Positions 24,899 to 34,056 of a stretch of DNA of 64,000 bases are shown piece after piece (position 1 is the stretch's first letter; each line of letters begins with the position of its first letter). The position numbers and the translations under genes are program-made. The notes under the pieces are model-generated. The model saw only the letters and a program-made list of their open reading frames with translations. It was not told where the DNA came from and did not search any database. The stretch covers positions 1 to 64,000 of the forward strand of contig NZ_NKYF01000033.1 of assembly GCF_002262885.1 (NCBI RefSeq), in the 5' to 3' direction. This DNA is from Pseudonocardia sp. MH-G8 (lineage in GTDB: Bacteria > Actinomycetota > Actinomycetes > Mycobacteriales > Pseudonocardiaceae).

Positions 24899-25596
24899 CC
24901 GGCGGGGCCGGTGGGCACGCCAGCACCTACGACCGCGTGCTGCACGCGATCGGCTCCGCGATCGTCAGCGGGGCGTTGCCCGAGGGCCACACCGACACCG
25001 TGGAGGGGCTGACGGGGCGCACCGGCGCCTCGCGCAGCATCGTGCGGGAGGCCCTGCGCGTGCTCGGTGCGCTGGGCATGATCAGCGCCGGGCGCCGGGT
25101 CGGGGTGAAGGTGCTGCCGCGGGCGACGTGGAACGTGCTGGACCCGCTGGTGATCCGCTGGCGCCTCGCCTCGCCGGAGCGGGCGGCCCAGCTGGCCGAG
25201 CTGCGCGCGCTGCGCCGGGCGGTCGAGCCGGAGGCGGCCCGGCTGGCCGCCCACCGGCCCGCGCCCGACCAGGTCGAGCACCTGCGCGAGGCCGCCGCGC
25301 ACCTCGCCACGTCCCAGGGCGCCGAGGAGTTCCTCGTCGCCGACCGGCGGTTGCACGGCCTCGTGCTCGCCATGTCCGGCAATGCGATGTTCGTACGCCT
25401 GCAGGCCGTGGTGGACGAGGCGCTGCGCGAACGCGCCCACCGCCCCGATCGTCCCGACCACGCGGTGCCGCACGACGTCGAACTGCACCTCGCCGTGGCC
25501 GAGGCCGTCGCGCGGCACGACGGCGACCGGGCCGCGGCGCTGATGCGCACGATCATCGACCGGACCGCAGGCGACGAACACGGCCCACACACCTGA
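24895..25596 (+). CDS. GntR-family regulator, FCD type
   Basis: 233 residues from the GTG overlapping the SDR stop. The winged helix covers about 10-75 (VLHAIGSAIVSGALPEG, TGASRSIVREALRVLGALGMI, RRVGVKVLP). The DPLVIRWRL segment and the FCD domain with VADRRLHGLVLA, DVELHLAVAEAV are typical of FadR-like regulators of sugar-acid genes. It is co-transcribed with SDR and sulfatase and probably regulates this unit. Confidence 0.86.
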   Translation: MTGGAGGHASTYDRVLHAIGSAIVSGALPEGHTDTVEGLTGRTGASRSIVREALRVLGALGMISAGRRVGVKVLPRATWNVLDPLVIRWRLASPERAAQLAELRALRRAVEPEAARLAAHRPAPDQVEHLREAAAHLATSQGAEEFLVADRRLHGLVLAMSGNAMFVRLQAVVDEALRERAHRPDRPDHAVPHDVELHLAVAEAVARHDGDRAAALMRTIIDRTAGDEHGPHT

Positions 25597-25618
25597 CCAG
25601 GCGCAGGAAGGAAACCCC

Positions 25619-27052
25619 ATGCCCGACGGGCGACCCAACATCGTCTTCGTCATCACCGACCAGCAGCGGTTCGACACGATCGCCGCGCTCGGGCACGAGC
25701 ACGCGATCACACCGAACCTGGACCGGCTGGTGGCGCGCGGCACGGCGTTCACCCGGACCTACGTGACCGCGCCGTCGTGCGCCCCGTCGCGGGCGAGCCT
25801 GTTCACCGGGCTCTACCCGCACACCACCGGCGTGCTGCGCAACAACGACCCGTGGCGGCACTCGTGGGTCGAGCGGCTCAACGAGTCCGGCTACCGGTGC
25901 GTGAACGTGGGCAAGATGCACACGTTCCCCTACACCGCGCCCGTCGGCTTCCACGAGCGTCACGTGGTGGAGAACAAGGACCGGTCCAACCCGAAGCTGC
26001 CGTTCTTCCTCGACGAGTGGGACAAGGCGTTCCACGCCCGCGGGCTGGTCAAGCCGGACCGGGCCACGAAGTACCGCGCGATGCCGGACTACCGCGACCG
26101 GCTCGGCGCGTTCGTCTGGGACGCGCCCGACGACCTGCACGCCGACAACTTCGTCGGCGGACTCGCCGCGCACTGGCTCGACGTGTACCCCGGCGCGGAA
26201 CCGTTCTTCCTGCAGGTCGGCTTTCCCGGCCCGCATCCCCCGTACGACCCCACTCAGGAGCACCTCGACAGGTTCGCCGACGTGGACGTGCCGCTCCCCC
26301 ACGACTCGGAGGAGGACCGCGCGAGCCAGCCCTACGCGCTGAAGGACCTGCGCCGGGACAACCTCGAGGTCGACCACGACGCCGTCGTGCACCTCGAACA
26401 CCCCACCGAGGAACAGCTGCGCCGCCAACGCACGCACTACCTGGCGAACGTCTCCATGATCGACGAGCAGGTCGGCGTCCTGGTCGACGCCCTGGAACGT
26501 CGCGGCGTCCTCGACGACACCGTCGTGATCTTCACCTCCGACCACGGCGACTGCCTCAACGACCACGGCCACATCCAGAAGTGGTCGATGTACGAACCGA
26601 GCGTGCGGGTGCCCGCCATCATCGCCGGCCCCGGCGTGGTCGCCGGTCAGGTCCTCGACGGCCTGACCGCGCTGATGGACCTCGGCCCGACGATCCTCGA
26701 ACTGGCCGGCCTGGAGCCGCCGGGGTGGATGGAGGCGCGCTCCCTGGTCCCGGCCCTGCACGGCGAGCAGTGGCAGGGCCGCGAGTACGTCTTCTCCGAG
26801 CACGCGAAGGACATGATCCTGCAGAAGACCGAGCTCATGACCATGGTGCGCGACGAGACCCTGAAGCTCGTCGAGTTCGTCGACGACACCGACGGGCAGC
26901 TGTTCGACCTGGCAGCCGACCCGTGGGAGCAGAAGAACCTCTGGAACGACCCCACCTACGCGCAGGACCGCGCACGCCTGTCACAGGTGATCGCTCGTTG
27001 GCGCGCGGAGAGCGGGCTGCGCACCGCGGGCTGGAAGGCGACGTTCCGCTGA
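25619..27052 (+). CDS. Sulfatase / phosphonate monoester hydrolase family enzyme
   Basis: 477 residues, with AGGAAGGA ahead of the ATG. The alkaline-phosphatase superfamily fold starts with NIVFVITDQQRFDT. The formylglycine motif is CAPSR (Cys about 57, in TAPSCAPSRASLFTGLYPH), so the Cys must be converted by a formylglycine-generating enzyme encoded elsewhere. Metal residues are in FTSDHGDCLNDHG (about 300-315) and WSMYEPSVRVPAIIAGPG. No signal peptide, so cytoplasmic. It could be a sulfatase or a phosphonate monoester hydrolase. With the SDR it may handle a sulfated alcohol or sugar. Confidence 0.87.
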   Translation: MPDGRPNIVFVITDQQRFDTIAALGHEHAITPNLDRLVARGTAFTRTYVTAPSCAPSRASLFTGLYPHTTGVLRNNDPWRHSWVERLNESGYRCVNVGKMHTFPYTAPVGFHERHVVENKDRSNPKLPFFLDEWDKAFHARGLVKPDRATKYRAMPDYRDRLGAFVWDAPDDLHADNFVGGLAAHWLDVYPGAEPFFLQVGFPGPHPPYDPTQEHLDRFADVDVPLPHDSEEDRASQPYALKDLRRDNLEVDHDAVVHLEHPTEEQLRRQRTHYLANVSMIDEQVGVLVDALERRGVLDDTVVIFTSDHGDCLNDHGHIQKWSMYEPSVRVPAIIAGPGVVAGQVLDGLTALMDLGPTILELAGLEPPGWMEARSLVPALHGEQWQGREYVFSEHAKDMILQKTELMTMVRDETLKLVEFVDDTDGQLFDLAADPWEQKNLWNDPTYAQDRARLSQVIARWRAESGLRTAGWKATFR

Positions 27053-27063
27053 GTGGCTCGCCG

Positions 27064-27285
27064 TCAGTCGTCGTCCAGCTCGGTCGCGTGACCGGAGGGA
27101 GCCGCATACGCCGCTTCCCACCGCTCCCGACGTTCGGCCGCGAGATCCGCCAACCGCGGCCGCCGTACCGCATCGACGATCCGGAGGACGACCACGCCGA
27201 CCGAGAAGGCTTCGAAGCAGACGAACATGAACCGGATCATCGGCGTGATGTCGACACCCATCGACTGCGCCAGCAGCATGATCAT
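27064..27285 (-). CDS. Small membrane protein of unknown function
   Basis: 73 residues from ATG 27285, which has GGGGAG six bases upstream; the open frame begins at 27315. One clear hydrophobic segment (about 17-38, RFMFVCFEAFSVGVVVLRIV) is followed by a basic then charged cytoplasmic tail. No family recognised. It is convergent with the sulfatase gene, with only 11 bp between. An orphan single-gene unit. Confidence 0.55.
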   Translation of the reverse strand: MIMLLAQSMGVDITPMIRFMFVCFEAFSVGVVVLRIVDAVRRPRLADLAAERRERWEAAYAAPSGHATELDDD

Positions 27286-27396
27286 TTTCGACTCCCCGGG
27301 CCCGCCCTCGTGCAACCAGTGTCGGACGGCCGGCGACGAACGCTACGGATTCACGGGAGCCTGCGAAACAACCGCCCGTTCGAGTGACACCGGGGT

Positions 27397-28254
27397 TCAG
27401 GTCCCGGTCGCGAGCTCCTCGCCGCGGCGCGCCGTGCGCGCGATCGCCGCCACCAGGTCCGGCCACAGCTCCCACGGGACGAGGTGGCCCATGTCGGGGT
27501 GGATCTGCAGTTCCGCGCCGGGGATCGCCTCGGCGGTGTCGACCGCGGCGCACCAGTGCAGCACGTCGTCGTCGCGGCCGTGCAGCACGAGCGTCGGGAC
27601 GGTCACCGCGCGCAGGCGCTCGAGCCGCTCGGGGGCGCGCCGCAGCGCCGCCCACTGCCGCACGTACCCCTCGGGGGCGTAGCCGCGGTCGTAGGCCTCC
27701 CCGGCCGCCCAGACCATCCACTCCTCCTGCCAGCGGTAACGCTGGGGAACGCTCGGCCGGAACGCCCCGGACGCCGCCGCCACGACCTCCTCGCGCGTGC
27801 GCCGCGGCGGCACGACCCGCAGCTCCTCGCGCTCGCCGTGCAGGATGTAGCGCGGGTCCCGCCCCGGGATGGAGCTGAGCAGCCCGAGGCTGCGCACCCG
27901 CTCGGGGTGCTCGATCGCGACCATCTGCGCGATCATCGCGCCCATCGAGTGCCCCACGAGGTGACCGGCCGCCGCGCCGAGGTCGTCGAGCACCCGGACG
28001 ACGTCGTCGCCCATGTCGGAGAGGTCGTAGCCACCGTCGACGTCCTCGCGACCGCCGAAGCGCTGCGAGTAGCCGGTGTCGCGGTTGTCGATCCGCACCA
28101 CCCGGAAGCCCTCGGCCACCAGGAGCGCGACGAGGTCCTCGTGCCACGCGATCAGCTGTGCGCCGCCGCCTGCGATGAGCACGACGACGGGGTCGGTGGT
28201 CTCCCCCGTCACGTCGTAGAAGATCTCGATCCCGTCGGCCTTCGCGTACGGCAT
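27397..28254 (-). CDS. Alpha/beta hydrolase
   Basis: 285 residues. VVLIAGGGAQLIAWHEDL gives the oxyanion region, LVGHSMGAMIAQMVA the nucleophile Ser (about 101), LHGRDDDVLHW the acid and HPDMGHLVPWELWP the His (about 262). The RIDNRDTGYSQRF segment is typical of a large hydrolase subgroup in actinobacteria and proteobacteria near polyketide or catabolic genes. Substrate unknown. It lies 15 bp downstream of the PaiB-like gene and may be the last gene of the transporter transcript. Confidence 0.84.
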   Translation of the reverse strand: MPYAKADGIEIFYDVTGETTDPVVVLIAGGGAQLIAWHEDLVALLVAEGFRVVRIDNRDTGYSQRFGGREDVDGGYDLSDMGDDVVRVLDDLGAAAGHLVGHSMGAMIAQMVAIEHPERVRSLGLLSSIPGRDPRYILHGEREELRVVPPRRTREEVVAAASGAFRPSVPQRYRWQEEWMVWAAGEAYDRGYAPEGYVRQWAALRRAPERLERLRAVTVPTLVLHGRDDDVLHWCAAVDTAEAIPGAELQIHPDMGHLVPWELWPDLVAAIARTARRGEELATGT

Positions 28255-28269
28255 GTCGTCGGTCCCTTC

Positions 28270-28893
28270 CTAGCCGCGTGCAGCGCGGCGCATCCGCTGC
28301 GCCAACGCCGGATTGCGGTACGGGCCCGGAGCGTCGAGGGCGGCGAGGACGCGGTCGACGACCTCGGCGGGCTTGTCCTGGCTCATCTTGTCCTTCGCCT
28401 CGATGCGGGTGACCGGCAGCCGGAAGCCGGCGGTGCCGCGCGCGGTCCGCTCGGCGTAGGCGGCGTTCTCGGGGGTGGCGCGCAGGCGGAACGGCGTGGG
28501 CAGCGGGTCCTCGAACCGGTCGACGAGCCGTTCCAGCACGGCGAGGTTCTCGGCGTCGGAGAGCAGCTCCGGGGTGCCGTAGGCGTGCACGACCGCGAAG
28601 TTCCAGGTGGGCGCCGCGCGGTCGACCCCGTACCAGCTCGGCGAGACGTAGCCGTGCGGGCCGGAGAACACGACCACGACCTCCGACTCACCGAGCCGGT
28701 GAGCGCGCTCGTCCGGGCGGCCGACGTGGCTCAGCAGGACGAGACCGTCCGTGCCTTCGTCTATCAGGAAGGGGTAGTGCGAGACAACGAGCCCGTCGGG
28801 CGTGGCGCTGGCCATCACCGCCCACGGGTGCGCCCGGATCAGCGCGCGCACCTCGCCGGGATCCGTGAGGGCGTAGGCCGGATTGCTACGCAT
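28270..28893 (-). CDS. PaiB-like FMN-binding protein
   Basis: 207 residues with the PaiB hallmarks GYVSPSWYG (about 83-91), PTWNFAVVHAYG (about 99-110) and IEAKDKMSQDKP (about 166-177). PaiB proteins have a split-barrel FMN-binding fold. They were named as negative regulators in Bacillus, but no DNA-binding domain is apparent here and an enzymatic role is equally likely. The start overlaps the ABC ATPase stop by 8 bases, so it is co-expressed with the importer. Confidence 0.85.
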   Translation of the reverse strand: MRSNPAYALTDPGEVRALIRAHPWAVMASATPDGLVVSHYPFLIDEGTDGLVLLSHVGRPDERAHRLGESEVVVVFSGPHGYVSPSWYGVDRAAPTWNFAVVHAYGTPELLSDAENLAVLERLVDRFEDPLPTPFRLRATPENAAYAERTARGTAGFRLPVTRIEAKDKMSQDKPAEVVDRVLAALDAPGPYRNPALAQRMRRAARG

Positions 28894-29683
28894 CGACGGC
28901 GTCCTCCAGGTCGTCCTCCAGGTCGAGGGGCCGTCCCATGACCGGCACGGACCGGAGCAGCTCGGACGTGTAGTCGTCGGTGGGGGCGGCGAGCACCGTC
29001 CCGGTGGGCCCGTGCTCGACGATGCGCCCCGCGCGCATCACGCTCACCTCGTCGCTGACGTAGCGCACCACGGCCAGGTTGTGGGAGATGAACAGCATCG
29101 TGAGCGCGAGCTCGTCCTGCAGCTCGCGCAGCAGGTTCAGCACCACTCCCTGCACCGACACGTCGAGGGCGGAGGTGATCTCGTCGGCGACCAGGACCGC
29201 CGGGTCGGCCGCGAGCGCCCGAGCGATCGTGATGCGCTGCCGCTGCCCGCCGGAGAAGGACGCGGGCAGCTCGCCCGCGCGCCCGGGGTCGACGTGCACC
29301 CGCTCCAGCAGCGCGCGCACCCGCGCCTCCCGGTCCGCCCGGGTGAGCCGCTGCCCGGTCGCGAGCAGGCCCTCCGCGACCGAGAGCCCCACCGGCATCC
29401 GCGGGTCGAGGGCGGCGAGCGGGTCCTGGAACACCATCTGGACCCGCCGACGCGCCGGTGCCCGCCTCATGAGGTCGGCACCGTCGAGGGTGATCGTGCC
29501 GGCGGACACCGTCGCCATGCCGACGGCTGCGCGCGCGAGCGTCGACTTGCCCGACCCGGACTCGCCGACGAGCCCGTGGGTGGTGCCCGTCCGCACGGTG
29601 AGGTCGACGCCGTCGACGGCGAGCTGCGCCCGCCGGCCCCGGCCGTAGGCGACCCGCACGTCGCGGAACGCGAGTTCACTCAT
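28886..29683 (-). CDS. Dipeptide/oligopeptide-type ABC ATPase (DppF/OppF-like)
   Basis: 265 residues. Walker A GESGSGKS (about 38-45), signature SFSGGQRQRI (about 137), Walker B VLVADEITSALD (about 157-168) and the switch His in FISHNLAVV are all present. It is the second ATPase of the importer at 28886-34056, pairing with the ATPase half of the fused protein. ATGA couples it to that gene. Confidence 0.92.
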   Translation of the reverse strand: MSELAFRDVRVAYGRGRRAQLAVDGVDLTVRTGTTHGLVGESGSGKSTLARAAVGMATVSAGTITLDGADLMRRAPARRRVQMVFQDPLAALDPRMPVGLSVAEGLLATGQRLTRADREARVRALLERVHVDPGRAGELPASFSGGQRQRITIARALAADPAVLVADEITSALDVSVQGVVLNLLRELQDELALTMLFISHNLAVVRYVSDEVSVMRAGRIVEHGPTGTVLAAPTDDYTSELLRSVPVMGRPLDLEDDLEDAVDA

Positions 29684-31431
29684 GCCCGGGCCTCCTCGAG
29701 CAGCGGGCCGGAGGGGGACTCGCCGGCCTCCTCGAGCACGGGAAGCGGGCGGGAGCGGTCGGTCGTCAGGTCGGGCACGCAGGCGATGAGCCCGCGGCTG
29801 TAAGGGTGGCGCGCCTCGTGCAGCCGGCGCGCGTCGAGCTCCTCGACCACGACGCCCCCGCGCATCACCACGACGCGGTCGCAGAAGCCGCTGACGAGCG
29901 CGATGTCGTGCGAGATGAGCAGGATCGCCGCGCCGGTCGTGCGCTGCGCGTCGCGCAGGGCCCGCAGCACCTGCCGCTGCACGGTGACGTCGAGGGCGGT
30001 GGTGGGCTCGTCGGCGATGATGAGCCGGGGTGAGCCCATCAGCCCCATCGCGATCATCGCCCGCTGGCGCATCCCGCCCGAGAACTCGTGCGGCAGCCGG
30101 CGCAGGCGCTGTTCCGGCTCGGGGATGCGCACGAGCCGCAACATCTCCACGGCCCGGCGCAGGGCGTCCGGTCGCGGTGTCCGGGCGTGCGTCTCGCTCG
30201 CCTCGCGCAGCTGGAGCCCGACCGGCAGCGCCGGGTTCATGCTGCTCTGGGGGTCCTGGAAGACCATGGCCTGCTCGAGCCCCAGCGTCCGGCGGTCCGC
30301 GGCGCCGAGCGGGCGCGCCATGTCGATGCCGCGGAACCGCAGCCGGTCGCTCGTGACGAGCGCGTCCGGGCCCAGCAGCCCCGCCACGGCCATCGCCGTG
30401 ACCGACTTGCCCGATCCCGACTCCCCGACGATGCCCACGACCTCGCCGTCGTCGACGTGCAGGTCCACGCCGTGCACCCGCTCGACGAGCCCGCCACCGG
30501 GCGTGCGGAACGCGACGCGCAGCGCGGCGACGTCGACCACGGCCCCCTTCTCGAGGGGTTCGTCCGGCTCCGCGGCCGCGGGCGGGCGGACCGCCCGCAC
30601 CGGCCTGCGGCGACCGCCGCGTTCGCTGAGCAGCTCGCCCAGCAGCGCGAAGACCACGCCGGTGAGAACGATCGCGATCCCCGGGCCGATCGCCGCCATC
30701 GGCGCGAGGTAGATCCGCTGCGATCCCTCGTTGAGCAACCGCCCCCAGTCGAACTCGGGTGCCTGCACGCCGAGGCCGAGGAACGACAGCGCGGCGAAGG
30801 ACAGCAGCGTGACCGATGCGTGCGTCGCCGTGTTCACGACCAGCGGCGGCACGATGTTCGGCAGCACGTGGCGGGCGGCCGTGCGCAGCGGTGAGCTGCC
30901 GAGCATCCGGGCGGCGTGCACGTACTCGGCGCTCGCCACCGACGACGCCAGCGTGGTGACCAGGCGGGCGAACACCGGTATGCCCGCGACGCCGACGGCC
31001 AGCATCGCCCCGGTCGCCGTCGCGCCCCAGATCACCGAGAAGAACAGCGCGAGCAGCAGCCAGGGGAAGGACAGCAGCACGTCGATGAGCCCCCCGACCA
31101 GACGCCGCGCCACCCGCGGCAGCAGCGCCGCAACCACCCCGAGCAGGACCCCACCGACCACCGACATGGCCGTGGCACCGAGGGTCAGCAGCACCGAAAG
31201 CCGGGTCGCCACCAGCACGCGGGCCAGCAGGTCGCGGCCGAGCTCGTCGGTGCCGAAGGGGTGCGCGAGGCTCGCCGGGGACTGGCGCTCCGCGATGTTG
31301 CGCGCGGTCGCCGCGTCGCCGAAGAGCGCCTCGCCGAACACGGCGACGAGGGTGACGACGAGCAGGCCTGCCAGTACGGCGATCCCCTGCGGGGTGAGCA
31401 GGGTGCGGCGCAGTGCGGATGTCGTCGACAT
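29680..31431 (-). CDS. Fused DppC-type permease and DppD-type ATPase
   Basis: 583 residues from ATG 31431, chosen because GGAGG lies seven bases upstream; a GTG six bases earlier is too close to it. Residues 1-290 form a DppC-like permease (DELGRDLLARVLVATR, coupling loop near ARMLGSSPLRTAARHVLP). After a Pro/Ala linker (about 275-300), residues 305-583 form a complete ATPase: GESGSGKS, EFSGGMRQRAMIA, LIIADEPTTALD, LISHD. The frame runs straight through, so this is a genuine fusion rather than two adjacent genes. A second, distinct fusion of the same kind occurs at 47278-48951. Confidence 0.9.
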   Translation of the reverse strand: MSTTSALRRTLLTPQGIAVLAGLLVVTLVAVFGEALFGDAATARNIAERQSPASLAHPFGTDELGRDLLARVLVATRLSVLLTLGATAMSVVGGVLLGVVAALLPRVARRLVGGLIDVLLSFPWLLLALFFSVIWGATATGAMLAVGVAGIPVFARLVTTLASSVASAEYVHAARMLGSSPLRTAARHVLPNIVPPLVVNTATHASVTLLSFAALSFLGLGVQAPEFDWGRLLNEGSQRIYLAPMAAIGPGIAIVLTGVVFALLGELLSERGGRRRPVRAVRPPAAAEPDEPLEKGAVVDVAALRVAFRTPGGGLVERVHGVDLHVDDGEVVGIVGESGSGKSVTAMAVAGLLGPDALVTSDRLRFRGIDMARPLGAADRRTLGLEQAMVFQDPQSSMNPALPVGLQLREASETHARTPRPDALRRAVEMLRLVRIPEPEQRLRRLPHEFSGGMRQRAMIAMGLMGSPRLIIADEPTTALDVTVQRQVLRALRDAQRTTGAAILLISHDIALVSGFCDRVVVMRGGVVVEELDARRLHEARHPYSRGLIACVPDLTTDRSRPLPVLEEAGESPSGPLLEEARA

Positions 31432-31433
31432 GA

Positions 31434-32456
31434 TCACGCCTCCGCGATCGCGGACCGCGGGTCCAGCACGGCCAGCGCGAGGTCGATGAACAGGTTGGCG
31501 GCCAGGACGAGGGCGGCGTAGACGAGCACGAGGCCCTGGATGAGCGGGTAGTCGCGGGTGGCGATGGACGAGACGATCGTCGAACCGATGCCGGGGATCA
31601 CGAAGACGGTCTCGACGAGCACCGTGCCCGCGACCAGGCCGGTCAGCACGACGCCGCCCGCGGTGAGGCTCGCGGTGACGATGTTGGGCAGCGCGTGCCG
31701 CGCGTACAGCAGGCGCGCCGGGAGGCGCTTGCTGCGCGCCGTGGTGAGGTAGGGCGCGGCCAGCACCCGCAGCATCTCGACGTGCACGATGCGCGCGAGG
31801 TAGGCCAGCGGCCCGGCCGCCAGCGCGAGGACGGGCAGCACCGCGTGGACCGGCCCCGCCCACCCGGCCGGCGGGAGCATGCCGAGGCCGACGCTGAAGA
31901 CGGCGATGAGCAGCACCGCGAGCAGGAAGTTCGGCACCGCGACGAGCACGCCCAGCAGCCCGGAGGCCGCGAGGTCCAGCGGCCGGTGGCGGCCGCCGTA
32001 GGCGGAGACGGCGGTCGCGACGCCGATCGGGAAGGCGCCGACCGCGGCCACGAGGAACGACGCGACGGCGAGCAGCAGGGTGGTCGGCAGCCGCTCGGCG
32101 AGGATCGCGGTGACCGGCCGCTGCGAGGTGACCGACACCCCGAGGTCGCCGGTGACCAGCCCGCCGAGGTAGCGGCCGAACTGCTCGCCGATCGGCCGGT
32201 CGAGCCCGAGCTGGACGCGCAGCGCCTCCACCGTCTCGGGCGGGGCCGTCGGCCCGAGCGCGGCCCGCACCGGGTCGCCCGGCACCAGTTGCACCAGGAA
32301 GAACGTGGCGACGAGCACCACGGCGATGCAGACGCCCGCGCGGGCGAGCCGCCGCGCCACGAACGCCGCCCGGGGCGAGTCCCACCCGGGGCCCCTGCGC
32401 GCGCCGGGAGACGGCGTGGGGAGCGGGGTGACCGGCGCCGTCGACGGGCCCGTCAC
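31434..32456 (-). CDS. DppB-type ABC permease
   Basis: 340 residues. After a Pro/Thr-rich cytoplasmic lead, RRLARAGVCIAVVLVATFFLVQLVPGDP here marks the first membrane helix and the canonical PGDP turn. Six helices in all are predicted, and the coupling loop TTARSKRLPARLLYARHALPN (about 230-250) contacts an ATPase. It pairs with the permease half of the fused DppC-D protein. Four bases separate it from the binding-protein gene upstream. Confidence 0.91.
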   Translation of the reverse strand: MTGPSTAPVTPLPTPSPGARRGPGWDSPRAAFVARRLARAGVCIAVVLVATFFLVQLVPGDPVRAALGPTAPPETVEALRVQLGLDRPIGEQFGRYLGGLVTGDLGVSVTSQRPVTAILAERLPTTLLLAVASFLVAAVGAFPIGVATAVSAYGGRHRPLDLAASGLLGVLVAVPNFLLAVLLIAVFSVGLGMLPPAGWAGPVHAVLPVLALAAGPLAYLARIVHVEMLRVLAAPYLTTARSKRLPARLLYARHALPNIVTASLTAGGVVLTGLVAGTVLVETVFVIPGIGSTIVSSIATRDYPLIQGLVLVYAALVLAANLFIDLALAVLDPRSAIAEA

Positions 32457-32460
32457 GGCG

Positions 32461-34056
32461 TCAGCCCAGCATCCGGATCGAGGTGGGGGCGATCGAGCCC
32501 GGCATCTCGAACGTCGCGCCGCTCATGTACGTGGGCGTGCGGGTCTCGGCGAGCGGGAACACGTCCACGCGGTCGACGAGCTCGCGCTCGGCCTGCTGCC
32601 ACAGCCCGCAGGCCTGCTCGGAGGAGCCGGCCGTGAACGCCTGCTGGGCGAGCGCCTCGTACTCCGGGTTGTCGACCGCCATGAAGTTGTACCCCCCGTT
32701 CTCCGAGGTCCCGCCGAGGAAGAACAGGCTCAGCACGACCGGACTGCTGGGCGTGAGCTGGATGAATCCGGTGTCCCAGTCGTAGCTCTGGTAGAGGTCG
32801 GTCGACCAGCCCGCCGGGTCCTCGGCCACCAGCTCGGTGGTGATGCCGAGCGCGTTCCACTCCTGCGCCACCTCCTCGGCCGCCGCCCCGTGCGACGGGG
32901 TGCCGCCGTCGTAGAGGAAGCGGATGGCAAGCGGCTGCCCGTCCTTCGACCGCAGCCCGTCGGGTCCGCGCACCCAGCCGGCCTCGTCGAGCAGCCCGTT
33001 CGCGGCGGCCACGTCCGTGGCCGGGAGCTCCCAGAGCGGGCCGCCCGCCACGCAGGTCAGTGGCGTCTTGTTGACCAGCGAGACCGATTCGACGTGGTCG
33101 CCGTCGGTCACCAGCTCGCCGACGGCGGCGCGGTCGAGGGCGAGCGTGAGGGCGCGGCGCACGCGCTCGTCGGCGGTCGGGCGGTCGGGACGCTCGTTGA
33201 ACAGCATCTCGCCGATCGGGTTGAGCACGCCCACCGACCCCAGCCCGGCGGCCTCGATGCGCTGCCGGTCGGCGCCGGCGATGGAGGCGGCGTTCAGCTC
33301 GCCGGAGAGCAGGAGGTTCGTCGCGGTCGCCTCGTCCGTGACGACGCGACCGACGATCTCGTCGGGCAGCCCCGGGGTGTCGCTCGTGACGCCGTCGGGG
33401 CCCCAGGTGTATCCCTCGCGCCTGGTGTAGGTGTAGGTCGACCCGGGCGTGGCCGCCGTGAGCCGGTAGAGCGCGGTGCCGTTCGTCGTGTCGGCGAGCG
33501 ACTCGGGGTCGTCGAGCCCCGCCTGGCAGACCATCTCGACCGCGCCGGTGCTCGCCAGCAGGAACGGGTTGCTCGTCGGGCTGGTGATCGTGAGGTTGGC
33601 GCCCTCGGCCGTGGCGGTCATGCCCGCGGTGATGTTCGAGCCGTGCCAGAACGTGCCGTGCGCCGGGTCGGCCTGGTAGGCGATGTTCGCGGCCGCGGTC
33701 TGCGCGGTGAACGGGGTGCCGTCGGCGCAGGTGATCCCCGGCTTCAGCGCGTAGGTGATCGAGGTCGGCGTCTCCTGCCAACTCTCGGCGAGCCACGGGA
33801 TGATCTCCCCGTCGGCGGTGGTGTAGGCCAGCGACTCGTAGCCGTAGGGCACCAGCCCGCGCTGGACGAGCGAGACACCGGTGAGCGGCGAGAGGTTGCC
33901 CGGGTCGTCGTTCAGCGCGACGGTGAACGTGGCGCCCGAGGCCGGCTCGCCGGTGCCGCCGCCCGAGGGCTGGGAGAACACCGCGCCGCACCCGGTGAGC
34001 GCGATCGCGGCGGCCGAGGTGACGGCCACGACTGCCGCGCGGGCCCTGCTCCTCAT
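32461..34056 (-). CDS. Family-5 substrate-binding lipoprotein (DppA/OppA-like)
   Basis: 531 residues from ATG 34056, which overlaps the HyuA-like stop (ATGA); the very long upstream frame is shadow of that gene. A twin-basic N-terminus and lipobox ALTGC (Cys about 23) mark a lipoprotein. Family features include NLSPLTGVSLVQ near the start, EIIPWLAESWQETPTSITYALKPGI-type signature (positions about 90-115) and GEMLFNERPDRPTADERVRRAL. It captures the solute, possibly a small peptide, amide or cyclic ureide, for the importer encoded downstream. Confidence 0.9.
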   Translation of the reverse strand: MRSRARAAVVAVTSAAAIALTGCGAVFSQPSGGGTGEPASGATFTVALNDDPGNLSPLTGVSLVQRGLVPYGYESLAYTTADGEIIPWLAESWQETPTSITYALKPGITCADGTPFTAQTAAANIAYQADPAHGTFWHGSNITAGMTATAEGANLTITSPTSNPFLLASTGAVEMVCQAGLDDPESLADTTNGTALYRLTAATPGSTYTYTRREGYTWGPDGVTSDTPGLPDEIVGRVVTDEATATNLLLSGELNAASIAGADRQRIEAAGLGSVGVLNPIGEMLFNERPDRPTADERVRRALTLALDRAAVGELVTDGDHVESVSLVNKTPLTCVAGGPLWELPATDVAAANGLLDEAGWVRGPDGLRSKDGQPLAIRFLYDGGTPSHGAAAEEVAQEWNALGITTELVAEDPAGWSTDLYQSYDWDTGFIQLTPSSPVVLSLFFLGGTSENGGYNFMAVDNPEYEALAQQAFTAGSSEQACGLWQQAERELVDRVDVFPLAETRTPTYMSGATFEMPGSIAPTSIRMLG

